From positions 1 through 45,681 of the IMG/VR virus record IMGVR_UViG_3300030012_002411: a DNA stretch of 45,681 nucleotides. One strand, given 5' to 3'. Of the stretch, positions 34,653 through 41,718 are shown piece by piece. Source of the stretch: a virus. The translations under genes were made by a program, and so were the position numbers. Under the pieces are notes generated by a model that did no database searches, was not told the DNA's origin, and saw only the letters and a program-made list of their open reading frames with translations. Each line of letters starts with the position of its first letter. Positions within the stretch are counted from its first letter, which is position 1.

Positions 34653-35288
34653 CTACTTGTTAATACAACATTTTTTATATTTTCTACCACTACCACAATA
34701 GCATGGTTCGTTACGACCAGGCTTCTTTTCAGCTCTATAGGTTGTATCTATTTTTCTATCCATACAAACCACACCATTGAGGTGGTCAATCTCATGCTGA
34801 ACGCATACAGATTCCAATAAATCTAAATCAGTATCACCAGCGCCAAAGGTTAGGTTACTTTCATAGTTATCGGTTTCTATTTCTACGATTTTATATCTTT
34901 CAGTATTTACACCTTTCTTTGGGAAACTTAAACAACCCTCGTGATATTTTACTTCCTCTTCCTTACTAACGATTTTAGGATTGATAAGAACGATTGGCTC
35001 TTTGACGTTAACCACGGCCACTTGCGCATCAATTCCCACTTGATTAGCTGCCAACCCAATTCCGTCTCTTCTTTTGTTAAGTACCTGAAATAGTTTTCCT
35101 GCGATAGTTTCTCCTTCTTCAACGGACACCCTCCTTAACTTTTTATGTATTAATGGATTATCTTCTTTAAAGCAATCTATAACTTTTAACAATGTATTAT
35201 CCTTAATATGTTTGGGTTCGTATGGACACATCAAACAACCGTGTCCACAACAATACCCTCTGCTTACTAAAAAATCTCTTGATAGCAT
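34653..35288 (-). CDS. def: Peptide deformylase with N-terminal Cys module and C-terminal SEC-C motif
   Basis: A 211-residue protein in three modules. Residues 1-25 carry a cysteine motif GYCCGHGCLMCPY like that of DUF5522. Residues 30-180 are a peptide deformylase with GIGLAANQ (76-83), EGCLS (117-121) and HEIDHL (165-170), all metal and active-site residues present. Residues 189-208 form a SEC-C zinc motif, GRNEPCYCGSGRKYKKCC. Deformylase removes the formyl group from new proteins' N-terminal Met, and phage copies are known in marine myoviruses, but the added zinc modules are unusual. SEC-C is found on SecA and on many ribosome- or nucleic-acid-linked proteins, so it may dock the enzyme on ribosomes. 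It overlaps the 142-residue gene by one base. Confidence 0.92.
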   Translation of the reverse strand: MLSRDFLVSRGYCCGHGCLMCPYEPKHIKDNTLLKVIDCFKEDNPLIHKKLRRVSVEEGETIAGKLFQVLNKRRDGIGLAANQVGIDAQVAVVNVKEPIVLINPKIVSKEEEVKYHEGCLSFPKKGVNTERYKIVEIETDNYESNLTFGAGDTDLDLLESVCVQHEIDHLNGVVCMDRKIDTTYRAEKKPGRNEPCYCGSGRKYKKCCINK

Positions 35289-35716
35289 TAATCTCCAAAC
35301 TTATGGTTTAGAAAATCCTTCTGCTTCTGTACTGCTTTTTTAAGAGCCGCTTTCTTCTCCGCCTGTCTATCCAACAGAATCTGTTCCTTAGTCCTACGTT
35401 TAGTCTTCTTCTTAGGTTCTACCTTCGTAGGTGGTAGCGTGCCTTTTAACTTAGGTTGTTCTACACCCTTATGAAATACGTTACCATCCTTATCGACAAA
35501 CTCATTCATAAAGTGCCAACCAGCAGGCCTACCTGTCGAAACCCTCTTCGGCTTTTCATTAGGCATACCAACCATACCCATCACAGCCCTACTACCTATT
35601 ACCGATACTGATTCTTCACTTACGTTAGCAACAGGCTCACCTGTTATCTTACAATCCATATATGCTACTCCATCAATGAAGTAACCACCATTTTTTTCAA
35701 ATGTACTTTTACCCAT
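35288..35716 (-). CDS. Hypothetical basic-tail protein next to deformylase
   Basis: A 142-residue protein. The first half is a compact region with YMDCKITGEPVANVS and GRPAGWHFMNEFVDKDGNVF; the second half is a strongly basic helix (KVEPKKKTKRRTKEQILLDR, then AEKKAALKKAVQKQKDF). The basic helix suggests RNA, DNA or ribosome contact. It shares one-base and short overlaps with deformylase and the 3D-domain gene. No known family is recognised. Confidence 0.65.
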   Translation of the reverse strand: MGKSTFEKNGGYFIDGVAYMDCKITGEPVANVSEESVSVIGSRAVMGMVGMPNEKPKRVSTGRPAGWHFMNEFVDKDGNVFHKGVEQPKLKGTLPPTKVEPKKKTKRRTKEQILLDRQAEKKAALKKAVQKQKDFLNHKFGD

Positions 35717-36239
35717 TTGTTATTTCCTTTTCTTTTGTTAACCAATTTAATTTGTAAATGTGAACGCCTGTAAACTTATATGGTTCTACATGCGTTGATT
35801 CTAAAATGTCTACTACATTAACCCACTTAGGATTCATAGTATCCCTTACGTGGTACACACCATCTTTGTGTCCGGCGCCTTTGATTAGAATCAAATCCCC
35901 ATAGTCAAAAGGCCCACCCCATCGCTTGAGTAGGTTACGAGACAGCGCCACAAACTTATATTGTGATGCTTTACTGATACGAATCCTCGTTCCATCAGCA
36001 GTTATGTTTGGTGTGTCATCCGTTTGAGGATACACAGGTTGATACATAGTAACATCCACTTCTATACCATATTTGTTGTAATGAGATAACTCATCCCTTA
36101 GTTCTGAGTTCTCAGATTCCAACCTCTCTATCTTATCCGAATACATATCTTTGTATCCGTTAAACATAGTAGTTGAGAAAAAACCATTTGCTAATGTTAC
36201 CGCTATTATACCAGCTATTGCTTTTTCTAATGATATCAT
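35709..36239 (-). CDS. Membrane-anchored 3D-domain (double-psi barrel) cell-wall protein
   Basis: A 176-residue protein. Residues 6-25 (KAIAGIIAVTLANGFFSTTM) form a signal anchor, followed by a short coiled coil (KIERLESENSELRDELSHY). Residues about 60-165 are a 3D/RlpA-like barrel: VTMYQPVYPQTDDTPNITAD, then ISKASQYKFVALSRNLL, the FDYGDLILIKG strand and VYHVRDTMNPKWVNVVDI, with the conserved Asp residues of that fold. Such domains occur in lytic transglycosylases that cut peptidoglycan. A membrane anchor would place it in the periplasm. It could work in lysis or host wall remodelling. The 73-residue SWIM gene lies directly before it. Confidence 0.7.
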   Translation of the reverse strand: MISLEKAIAGIIAVTLANGFFSTTMFNGYKDMYSDKIERLESENSELRDELSHYNKYGIEVDVTMYQPVYPQTDDTPNITADGTRIRISKASQYKFVALSRNLLKRWGGPFDYGDLILIKGAGHKDGVYHVRDTMNPKWVNVVDILESTHVEPYKFTGVHIYKLNWLTKEKEITNG

Positions 36240-36460
36240 TATTTTACTCCGTATTGTTGTTTAAAAGAATCACTAATTTGTGTGATATGTCTACACCTTC
36301 TTCTATAAGTATAACCCAAACAGGTACAACTATAGCTTCTATGGTATTTGTCCCACTTTACAGTATACTTTTTACCATTGGAACCATCGACTCTCCATTG
36401 GTTAGGTACGACTATTTCACCATCAAATTTTTCTATAACTAAATCAACCAATGAAGTCAT
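36239..36460 (-). CDS. Mini SWIM-type zinc-finger protein
   Basis: A 73-residue protein with strands YTVKWDKYHRSYSCTCLG and the finger C-x-C...C-x-H (SCTCLGYTYRRRCRHITQI), the SWIM pattern CxCx(n)CxH with n of about 8. SWIM fingers bind DNA or proteins in SNF2 helicases, MuDR transposases and plant regulators. A free-standing 73-residue version is unusual. Its stop shares a base with the start of the 3D-domain gene. It may bind nucleic acid or modulate a partner. Confidence 0.7.
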   Translation of the reverse strand: MTSLVDLVIEKFDGEIVVPNQWRVDGSNGKKYTVKWDKYHRSYSCTCLGYTYRRRCRHITQISDSFKQQYGVK

Positions 36461-36620
36461 TTAAATTCTCCACTTCGTTTATTACTTTTTGTAACTCATC
36501 TCTAGCAAAATCTATAGATGTTAGTGAGTCTGATGCAACACCTTCAGGTAGCTGAAGAACAGCATCATTTAGTTCAGACTCAATAATATTTAATGATAGT
36601 AATATATCTTTAATTTCCAT
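36444..36620 (-). CDS. Small acidic helical protein
   Basis: A 58-residue helical protein (MEIKDILLSLNIIESELNDA and SIDFARDELQKVINEVENLN). A longer frame starts at 36656 inside the upstream gene, but GGAG stands 6 bases before the ATG at 36620, so this start is chosen. It overlaps the upstream gene by 11 bases and the SWIM gene by 17. It looks like a short coiled coil; no function is known. Confidence 0.65.
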   Translation of the reverse strand: MEIKDILLSLNIIESELNDAVLQLPEGVASDSLTSIDFARDELQKVINEVENLNDFIG

Positions 36621-36837
36621 AAGCAACTCCATCTTGTTGAGCAAACATAATACCATCGTAATGCTTCATCAATTGTGACATCAAATGATTTCTACCGTTC
36701 TCAGACATCCAATTAGTCCTATGGAACTTACCATCAGCCGTCATCTCCACAACCTTAATTTTATTGTGTAATGATGAGTAACAATACTCCACGACTAACT
36801 TCTTAGTACCCATTACTGTTTCATAAATATAAGTCAT
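36610..36837 (-). CDS. Small hypothetical protein
   Basis: A 75-residue protein with a strand-rich start (YIYETVMGTKKLVVEYCYSS), a Lys/Trp turn (GKFHRTNWMSENGR) and a helical end. Composition and length suggest a compact alpha/beta domain. No recognised family; it overlaps the 58-residue gene by 11 bases and follows the 116-residue gene by 14 bases with a purine-rich ribosome site (AAAGGAG). Confidence 0.65.
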   Translation of the reverse strand: MTYIYETVMGTKKLVVEYCYSSLHNKIKVVEMTADGKFHRTNWMSENGRNHLMSQLMKHYDGIMFAQQDGVAYGN

Positions 36838-36851
36838 TTATACTCCTTTTA

Positions 36852-37202
36852 TTAATTAAAAATTCTAGCAAAGAAATCTTTTTTACTAATCTTACCATAC
36901 TTGAAATTTTCTTTCAAAATATTGTTATGTAAAACATAATGATAAAAATCATGTGGTACATCAGCTGAATCACAAATGAACTCATAGTTCTTTAAGAAGT
37001 TATCAATACTACCATAACCATTGTCAGCCATACTCTTCTTTTCATAGAAGAAGTAATCCCTAGTATAACTAAGGTTAGTAGTTTGAGTCCATAACTTCTT
37101 ACCACCACCAACGGCTTTAGATTCAGAAACCCAATGGATAGTACCACTCTTTTTGTTAACCCAATAACCGTCTAAAATCAAATCTTTACTTAAATTACTC
37201 AT
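36852..37202 (-). CDS. Hypothetical protein, first gene of an early-type unit
   Basis: A 116-residue protein rich in aromatic residues and Lys (for example SKDLILDGYWVNKKSGTIHW and YTRDYFFYEKKSM). No catalytic motif or membrane span. It is directly behind promoter copy 3 (TTGAC-N21-TAGCTTTA) with GGAG 5 bases from the start, so it probably heads an early or middle transcript covering the small genes down to the 3D-domain gene. Function is unknown. Confidence 0.65.
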   Translation of the reverse strand: MSNLSKDLILDGYWVNKKSGTIHWVSESKAVGGGKKLWTQTTNLSYTRDYFFYEKKSMADNGYGSIDNFLKNYEFICDSADVPHDFYHYVLHNNILKENFKYGKISKKDFFARIFN

Positions 37203-37223
37203 ATATCTCCTTTATCTTACACC

Positions 37224-37255
37224 TAAAGCTACGAATAAAAACCAGTATGTGTCAA
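37224..37255 (-). promoter_or_regulatory. Bacteroidota-type promoter (copy 3)
   Basis: TTGAC at 37255-37251, 21-base spacer, TAGCTTTA at 37231-37224, with an A-tract upstream. The TGA stop codon of the 147-residue gene (37254-37252) lies inside the TTGAC hexamer, an economical overlap. The leader before the 116-residue start is about 14 bases. Confidence 0.85.
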
Positions 37256-37695
37256 GCTTTTTTTTCATTTTTTTGAATATTTTTTTTAACTCTAGCGTAG
37301 ATATCACTAGCTGCATACATCTGTTTTTTAGATAATGTCTTTCTAGACTTAGCGTACTTTATAAGACTATTAACGAATCTATCGGTATCAGCTCTATACT
37401 TATCTGACCAATCTGTTTCAGATATTAGATTGGAAACCATACTAAGTTTGGTGATTACCTTTTCAACCCATTCATCCCTTTTGAATATTTCTTCAGGACT
37501 ATTGGCTTTGATAAGTCTATCGATAGCAGCTAACATCTTTTCGGTAATCTTTCTACCACTAATTAAAGCTACATACATATCAGAGGTAAACTCATCTGAA
37601 CTACCTGAGTCAATAACTTGACGTTCAATAATCTTTTTGAGTTCGACTATCTGAACGCCATATTCTTTTTTATTATGTTCTATCCACTTATTCAT
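37252..37695 (-). CDS. Hypothetical helical protein
   Basis: A 147-residue helical, Lys-rich protein (MNKWIEHNKKEYGVQIVELK, later VEKVITKLSMVSNLISETDW) ending in KKNIQKNEKKA. It has no recognised motif. It overlaps the 125-residue upstream gene by one base and its stop codon forms part of promoter copy 3. Both are in a string fed by promoter copy 4. Confidence 0.65.
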   Translation of the reverse strand: MNKWIEHNKKEYGVQIVELKKIIERQVIDSGSSDEFTSDMYVALISGRKITEKMLAAIDRLIKANSPEEIFKRDEWVEKVITKLSMVSNLISETDWSDKYRADTDRFVNSLIKYAKSRKTLSKKQMYAASDIYARVKKNIQKNEKKA

Positions 37696-38072
37696 TATAT
37701 AAGATAGTTAGGACCAGTCCAACTATACCAATTTGATTTTGAAGAAAATATAGAACCTCTGACATGCTTTGCCGGAGCACTCCAACCAGCTGGTTTGAAT
37801 ACGTCACCAACAAAGTAAGGAATACCTTTTAGGACACCATTTGTCTTAGCAACAAAACCCCAAACCGAACCATTAGACACAACCTTATCAAACTTCCTAC
37901 CACTTCTGATATCGAGATTTTTATTGAACCTATCAATCATATCTAACCTAATTGATTTCTGTGGTTCATCCAAATCGTTGATATCACTACCCCAGCCAGC
38001 GTAATCTTTTTTAATACCACTCATAAGATTACCAAGGGCTTCTACATATTTTATTTTATTTTCTTTATTCAT
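37695..38072 (-). CDS. Hypothetical protein, early-type unit
   Basis: A 125-residue protein. After a helix (YVEALGNLMSGIKKDYAGWG) it has a compact beta region: GRKFDKVVSNGSVWGFVAKT, then KGIPYFVGDVFKPAGWSAPA, ending SWTGPNYLI. The Trp/Gly/Pro pattern suggests a small enzyme-like or binding domain of unknown kind. AAGGA precedes the start, and promoter copy 4 lies 24 bases upstream. It overlaps the 147-residue gene by one base. Not recognised beyond phage-conserved character. Confidence 0.65.
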   Translation of the reverse strand: MNKENKIKYVEALGNLMSGIKKDYAGWGSDINDLDEPQKSIRLDMIDRFNKNLDIRSGRKFDKVVSNGSVWGFVAKTNGVLKGIPYFVGDVFKPAGWSAPAKHVRGSIFSSKSNWYSWTGPNYLI

Positions 38073-38096
38073 TATTTATTTCCTTTATTTTACCAC

Positions 38097-38128
38097 TAAA
38101 GCTAATAAAGAAAACCAGTACAAGTCAA
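38097..38128 (-). promoter_or_regulatory. Bacteroidota-type promoter (copy 4)
   Basis: TTGAC at 38128-38124, 21-base spacer with TACTGGTTTTC, TAGCTTTA at 38104-38097, and an A-tract upstream. The leader before the 125-residue gene is near-identical to that of copy 1 (TAAAGGAAATAAATAATG). It feeds the 125- and 147-residue genes. Confidence 0.82.
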
Positions 38129-38135
38129 GACTTTT

Positions 38136-39092
38136 TTATATTTTTTTTTCTAAATTATCCATTTCGGATTCTTCTCTACCACCAAGCGTAAGTTTACTTT
38201 TTGCTTGACCTATAATTTTTCTAAGTAAACCCTTATCAACAGATACTTCATCATCATTTTCTAACTCTTCATAGTGGAACCCATCATTTCCATTTTGTCC
38301 TATGATATCCATTCGTTGCTCGTGCTCTTCGGTATATAAAGGTGCATCATCTTTTTTCTTCTCACCATACACAGGCCATTTCTTATCTTCTCTGTTTTCT
38401 AATGCTACATTATAGCTTATCACAAACATAACCGCCATAGGATCGAACACAAAGATAAGAATAAAGATAAAGAACTTAACTACAGTATCTATGTCTGTTT
38501 GAAATGTTCTAGCTAGGTAAATCACAGGACCCACATCCACACCTGTTTCTACCAACGCAGTTTTGAGTTCACCAATCTCACCTTTTAAATCAATCATCTG
38601 TTTGTTGATTTCTGATATCTGTGGTTGGTAATCCTCTCTGAGTTTTCTACGAGCAGTTCTGTAGTTGTCTGGTAAATCTGCTATAGCTTGGTCTAACTCC
38701 TCTTTGAGATAGTCCTTATCTTCCTGTAGTTGTTTTAGTCTGTCCTCTTTGAATATTAGATTGGTGGATTCTTTCTCAAACTCTACTGTAGCACGTTGGT
38801 AAGCATTTGATAGGAACCCAAATATACCAGCGGATGTTATAATCACAAGAACCACTGTAGCAAATGTCATATAGAATTTTTGTAGTAGATTAATCTTATC
38901 CCAATATCGATATAGGAATGAAGCAGCTACCAACTTACCGAACTCCAACGAGCTAGCCATTATAATTACTGATAGTTCTGCTCCTGCGAATAGTTTTGAT
39001 AATCCGAATACGGAAAAGAAAGCTGCGCTAAATGCGATGAGTAGGGCTGAAATACCTACTAAGTTAGAAAAGTTTTTACTTTGTTCAAACAT
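38136..39092 (-). CDS. Four-span membrane protein with long coiled coil (DUF4407-like layout)
   Basis: A 318-residue protein. Hydrophobic helices lie near residues 10-30 (LVGISALLIAFSAAFFSVFG), 37-60, 74-97 and 215-240 (FFIFILIFVFDPMAVMFVIS), with a coiled coil from about 110 to 180 between spans three and four (KEDRLKQLQEDKDYLKEELD). The acidic C-terminus is cytoplasmic. This arrangement resembles DUF4407-type proteins found in phages and bacteria. It may sense or hold the inner membrane; its function is unknown. A candidate late-type motif (39110-39125) precedes it. Confidence 0.7.
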   Translation of the reverse strand: MFEQSKNFSNLVGISALLIAFSAAFFSVFGLSKLFAGAELSVIIMASSLEFGKLVAASFLYRYWDKINLLQKFYMTFATVVLVIITSAGIFGFLSNAYQRATVEFEKESTNLIFKEDRLKQLQEDKDYLKEELDQAIADLPDNYRTARRKLREDYQPQISEINKQMIDLKGEIGELKTALVETGVDVGPVIYLARTFQTDIDTVVKFFIFILIFVFDPMAVMFVISYNVALENREDKKWPVYGEKKKDDAPLYTEEHEQRMDIIGQNGNDGFHYEELENDDEVSVDKGLLRKIIGQAKSKLTLGGREESEMDNLEKKI

Positions 39093-39109
39093 AAAATGTT
39101 CCTATTTGT

Positions 39110-39125
39110 TAGTAATAAATATCTA
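39110..39125 (-). promoter_or_regulatory. AT-rich late-type motif before the membrane protein
   Basis: On the minus strand GATATTTATTACTAA lies between the 64-residue gene and the 318-residue gene, sharing the core GATATTTATTA with the motif before the fibre gene. The gap is only 38 bases, so the leader would be short. Tentative. Confidence 0.25.
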
Positions 39126-39130
39126 AAAAC

Positions 39131-39325
39131 CTATTTTATGTCTGTAAACTCTGCTTCTGTGACTTTCTCACAGAAGTAATAATCATCTCCGTTCCTGAGA
39201 ACGGTATCGACACCTCTGTATCTTGTTTTTAATTCTTCTGTACCACCAGAAGCATCTGCAACCTCAGCCGATACCGTTCCACGAACGAAGTACATTACAT
39301 CATTAAGTTTGATGAGTTTTTTCAA
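39131..39325 (-). CDS. Small hypothetical protein after Hsp20
   Basis: A 64-residue mixed alpha/beta protein (KLNDVMYFVRGTVSAEVADA and VDTVLRNGDDYYFCEKVTEA). It starts one base after the Hsp20 stop codon and may be co-translated with it. It could be a small chaperone partner, but nothing in the sequence shows that. No recognised family. Confidence 0.6.
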   Translation of the reverse strand: MKKLIKLNDVMYFVRGTVSAEVADASGGTEELKTRYRGVDTVLRNGDDYYFCEKVTEAEFTDIK

Positions 39326-39799
39326 TTACTTAATTTTGACGAATGTCTTTTTCGGCTTTACAGGTTCCATTTTAGGAATACTGATTGAGAGAATGCCATC
39401 TTTAAAATTTGCTTTAACACTCTCACCATCTAAAAGTTCACCAAGCTGAAAGGAACGTCTGAAAGACGAAGACTTCAACTCTCTACGAAGTATCTTAGCT
39501 CCATCATCTTCTGTTATTCCATGCTTATCACCACTTACAGTCAGTACACCATCCTCAACTTCTATGTTCAGTTGGTCTTTCTTTAAGCCTGGAATCTCAG
39601 CTACGATACCGATTTTGTCATCGTATTCATACACATTTACCTTTGGGTATGCTGTACCTTGAAATGGCTTAACACCAACTGTTTTAGTTACATCAGGAAA
39701 AGATGCCTCAACAATTTGGTCAAACATTTTATCAAATGGGGTTAAAAAAGAATCCCTATCTATCATAGGGAGCGCGTGATTAAGAACTACTTTGTTCAT
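39326..39799 (-). CDS. Small heat shock protein, Hsp20/alpha-crystallin family
   Basis: A 157-residue chaperone. The alpha-crystallin domain (about residues 50-145) shows VNVYEYDDKIGIVAEIPGLK, EDGVLTVSGDKH, the SSFRRSFQLGE strand and the signature KANFKDGILSISIPK with the conserved G-I-L. The C-terminus ends without the usual I-x-I motif beyond the last strand. Hsp20 proteins hold unfolded proteins and are common in marine T4-like phages, perhaps aiding virion assembly or host stress control. AGGAG precedes the start at 39799; the 115-base upstream gap is AT-rich and probably contains its promoter, which I cannot place. Confidence 0.93.
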   Translation of the reverse strand: MNKVVLNHALPMIDRDSFLTPFDKMFDQIVEASFPDVTKTVGVKPFQGTAYPKVNVYEYDDKIGIVAEIPGLKKDQLNIEVEDGVLTVSGDKHGITEDDGAKILRRELKSSSFRRSFQLGELLDGESVKANFKDGILSISIPKMEPVKPKKTFVKIK

Positions 39800-39914
39800 T
39801 ATTATTCTCCTATTTTGTTTACTGAAACATTGACATCCTCATTTGAGCGATATCAATAACTTCTATAATATATATCGTGTAAATCTATAAAAATGTAATT
39901 TTTTTTAAAATTTT

Positions 39915-40391
39915 TTATACCTCTAAAGCTCTACGGAACCAACCATAGTAGAACTTCTCTAAGTCAGGTTTACGGGTAACTAGGTCAGCATAGTACTTAA
40001 CTCTGTATGCTCTAACCCTATCTAACTCCACACCTTCCATAGCGGCTAGAGTCTTAGGGCCCATACCACCATCCACTTTAAGTCCTGCTCCTTTAGCATT
40101 AGCAGCTCTCTGTAATATCTTAACTGCTCTACCTCTACCTTGGTTTACACACATATCGAAGTATATGTGTTTTAAATCATCCGGCATATGTGGAACTTTA
40201 TTGTCACACCAATAATGTTCATAGTAGATTTCTTTAGCACCTTCTTTGGTTAGGTTTTTTATGTCCACATCAGGATGACTTCTCTTAGCTATACCAAAAT
40301 TAGTCTCACCGCCAGGATCTTTTGGGTCGTTTACATATCCACCTTCGTGGTGTAATACTACTTCTATTATATCATCAAAACTTGTTAACAT
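39915..40391 (-). CDS. Endolysin, GH108 N-acetylmuramidase family
   Basis: A 158-residue peptidoglycan hydrolase. It has the GH108 start: VLHHEGGYVNDPKDPGGETN (catalytic Glu E16 in HHEGG) followed by FGIAKRSHPD, then KEIYYEHYWCD and FDMCVNQGRGRAVKILQRA. A C-terminal putative wall-binding region includes DGGMGPKTLAAME. It cuts glycan strands after the holin opens the inner membrane. There is no signal peptide. A ribosome site (AGGAG) and 9-base gap place it right after the Popeye-like gene in the lysis-type string. Confidence 0.93.
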   Translation of the reverse strand: MLTSFDDIIEVVLHHEGGYVNDPKDPGGETNFGIAKRSHPDVDIKNLTKEGAKEIYYEHYWCDNKVPHMPDDLKHIYFDMCVNQGRGRAVKILQRAANAKGAGLKVDGGMGPKTLAAMEGVELDRVRAYRVKYYADLVTRKPDLEKFYYGWFRRALEV

Positions 40392-40400
40392 TGTTATCTC

Positions 40401-41054
40401 CTATTTCTTACTACTACTTACCAACTTATCTGATACTTGCGCTGATAGTACAGATTGTATTGTGAAGTATAGTGATGGATTTCTTTTCAATAATTCCTTA
40501 AATTCTTTTTGTTTCCACACCAAACACTGTGCATCGTATTTTACCTTACAGGTTGCTGTAGCAACTTTCTCTGTAAGAAATGACATCTCACCGACAAACT
40601 CTCCATCTTTCAACTGAGCTATTCCTTCACCATCAACTATGACATCTACTGTACCATTATATATAAGGTACAAATCAGGAACCGGCATACCTTGCGTTAT
40701 GATTCTCTGTCCAGCTTTTACCATCTCCCATTTAGCCGCTCTACTAATCTTTAGATATTCCACAGGAGTCATCTCCTTAAATAATGTATCGTATAGCTCC
40801 TGATTCTTATCATCCATTTTTACTTCACGCTTTTCGTAAAGTATAACTCCGATATGATAAAGATTGACAGCGATAAATATAAAGTTCCAATTGATAGCCA
40901 ACCACATCGGTTCCGCTGGTATCACATAATTATAGAATACTGAAAATAAACTAGCAGCTATGGAAAGTATTCTTAACCAAAATATATCTTTGACTAAGAA
41001 TGAAAAAGCTATTAGTCCAAATGCGAGATGTCCAGCTATTGTTGCGATATTCAT
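40401..41054 (-). CDS. Popeye-like membrane protein with cyclic-nucleotide-binding domain
   Basis: A 217-residue protein: three hydrophobic helices (about residues 6-22, 26-44 and 50-72) followed by a cNMP-binding beta-roll (residues 85-200) with VKAGQRIITQGMPVPDLYLI, NGTVDVIVDG and GEFVGEMSFLTEKVATATCK. This order (three spans then cNMP domain) and the WLAINWNFIFIAVNLYHIGV span match Popeye (POPDC) proteins. The Glu of the phosphate-binding cassette is present (E156), but the Arg that holds the cyclic phosphate in CAP is not seen (VATATC). Ligand binding may differ or be lost. It sits between endolysin and a holin candidate, suggesting a membrane sensor or lysis-timing role; that is inference. 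Confidence 0.8.
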   Translation of the reverse strand: MNIATIAGHLAFGLIAFSFLVKDIFWLRILSIAASLFSVFYNYVIPAEPMWLAINWNFIFIAVNLYHIGVILYEKREVKMDDKNQELYDTLFKEMTPVEYLKISRAAKWEMVKAGQRIITQGMPVPDLYLIYNGTVDVIVDGEGIAQLKDGEFVGEMSFLTEKVATATCKVKYDAQCLVWKQKEFKELLKRNPSLYFTIQSVLSAQVSDKLVSSSKK

Positions 41055-41368
41055 TAGTCGTCTGCGTGTTCTAAGAGCTTGTTATCATTCTCTTGATTGT
41101 TAAACCAAAAATCAATAACCTTTGCAAAAGAACCTACGAATCCACCTAACATTAGCAGAAGTATTTCCTTCCAACCATCTGTTACATCCTTACCTTCGCT
41201 CATATAATAAATCATCATAGCCAGTATAAAGGAAAATATTGCAACTACGGATATACTAACATACCACTTTCGTGATTGTCTATACTCCATAATTTCTATT
41301 AACTTGGTGTTAATAAAGTGTTTTTGGTCTGATTTGTGGTAATCTTTATTTAAATCTGCTTTACCCAA
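41054..41368 (-). CDS. Holin candidate, two-span membrane protein
   Basis: A 104-residue protein with two predicted spans (about residues 37-56, WYVSISVVAIFSFILAMMIY, and 68-90, ILLLMLGGFVGSFAKVIDFW) around a short charged loop, a charged N-terminus and a short acidic tail. Two-span proteins of this size next to an endolysin usually are holins that release it from the cytoplasm. It overlaps the Popeye-like gene by one base. A candidate late-type motif lies about 25 bases upstream. Holin status is inferred from context and topology. Confidence 0.6.
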   Translation of the reverse strand: MGKADLNKDYHKSDQKHFINTKLIEIMEYRQSRKWYVSISVVAIFSFILAMMIYYMSEGKDVTDGWKEILLLMLGGFVGSFAKVIDFWFNNQENDNKLLEHADD

Positions 41369-41383
41369 TTTTTTTCTCCATTA

Positions 41384-41400
41384 TTCATAAATAAATATAA
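41384..41400 (-). promoter_or_regulatory. AT-rich late-type motif before the lysis string
   Basis: On the minus strand TTATATTTATTTATGAATAA precedes the holin candidate by about 16-30 bases. It differs by one base over 15 from ATATTTATATATGAA in front of the structural gene at 11822. It supports a common late signal for structural and lysis genes but the sample is small. Confidence 0.4.
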
Positions 41401-41423
41401 TGGATTAGAAAGAATATTTAGAA

Positions 41424-41567
41424 TCAGAAAAATCTTTTAAACGGGGATTCTAAGAATTTAATAAATCCATCTCTAACTTTTTTCATAAAAATATCTTCAG
41501 CGCCTCTGAAGTTTCCATCAATATTCTTTCTACGATATGTGCGTTTACTTTTATTTCTTTGTGGCAT
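41424..41567 (-). CDS. Tiny basic protein
   Basis: A 47-residue basic protein starting MPQRNKSKRTYRRKNIDGN and ending in a short amphipathic helix. A longer frame opens at 41612, but AAGGA before the ATG at 41567 and overlap with the preceding gene favour this start. Basic tiny proteins often bind nucleic acid or ribosomes. It ends a cascade of five overlapping small genes. No recognised family. Confidence 0.55.
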   Translation of the reverse strand: MPQRNKSKRTYRRKNIDGNFRGAEDIFMKKVRDGFIKFLESPFKRFF

Positions 41568-41718
41568 TTTTCTTTTTCCTTCTTGTGTATTTACGCTTGG
41601 GTTTAACTCCATCAGCTACAAAACCGATAGTCTTCTTTTTCTTTTCAAGCAAAGACTCTTCTTCTTTTCCAAGAATAAAGTCCGTTACATCATTCATAAC
41701 TTTTAGCATGTTTTTCAT
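41551..41718 (-). CDS. Tiny basic-tail protein
   Basis: A 55-residue protein: an amphipathic helical start (MKNMLKVMNDVTDFILGKEE) and a strongly basic tail (KPKRKYTRRKKKNATKK). GGAG lies 8 bases before the ATG at 41718. It overlaps the upstream gene by 4 bases (ATGA) and the downstream gene by 17 bases. Function is unknown; RNA or DNA contact is plausible from the tail. Confidence 0.6.
   Translation of the reverse strand: MKNMLKVMNDVTDFILGKEEESLLEKKKKTIGFVADGVKPKRKYTRRKKKNATKK

Noticed and set aside
39800-39914. Promoter for Hsp20 in the 115-base AT-rich gap
   Set aside because: A promoter is expected, but no sequence fits the TTGAC/TAGCTTTA family or the late-type motif well, so none is called.
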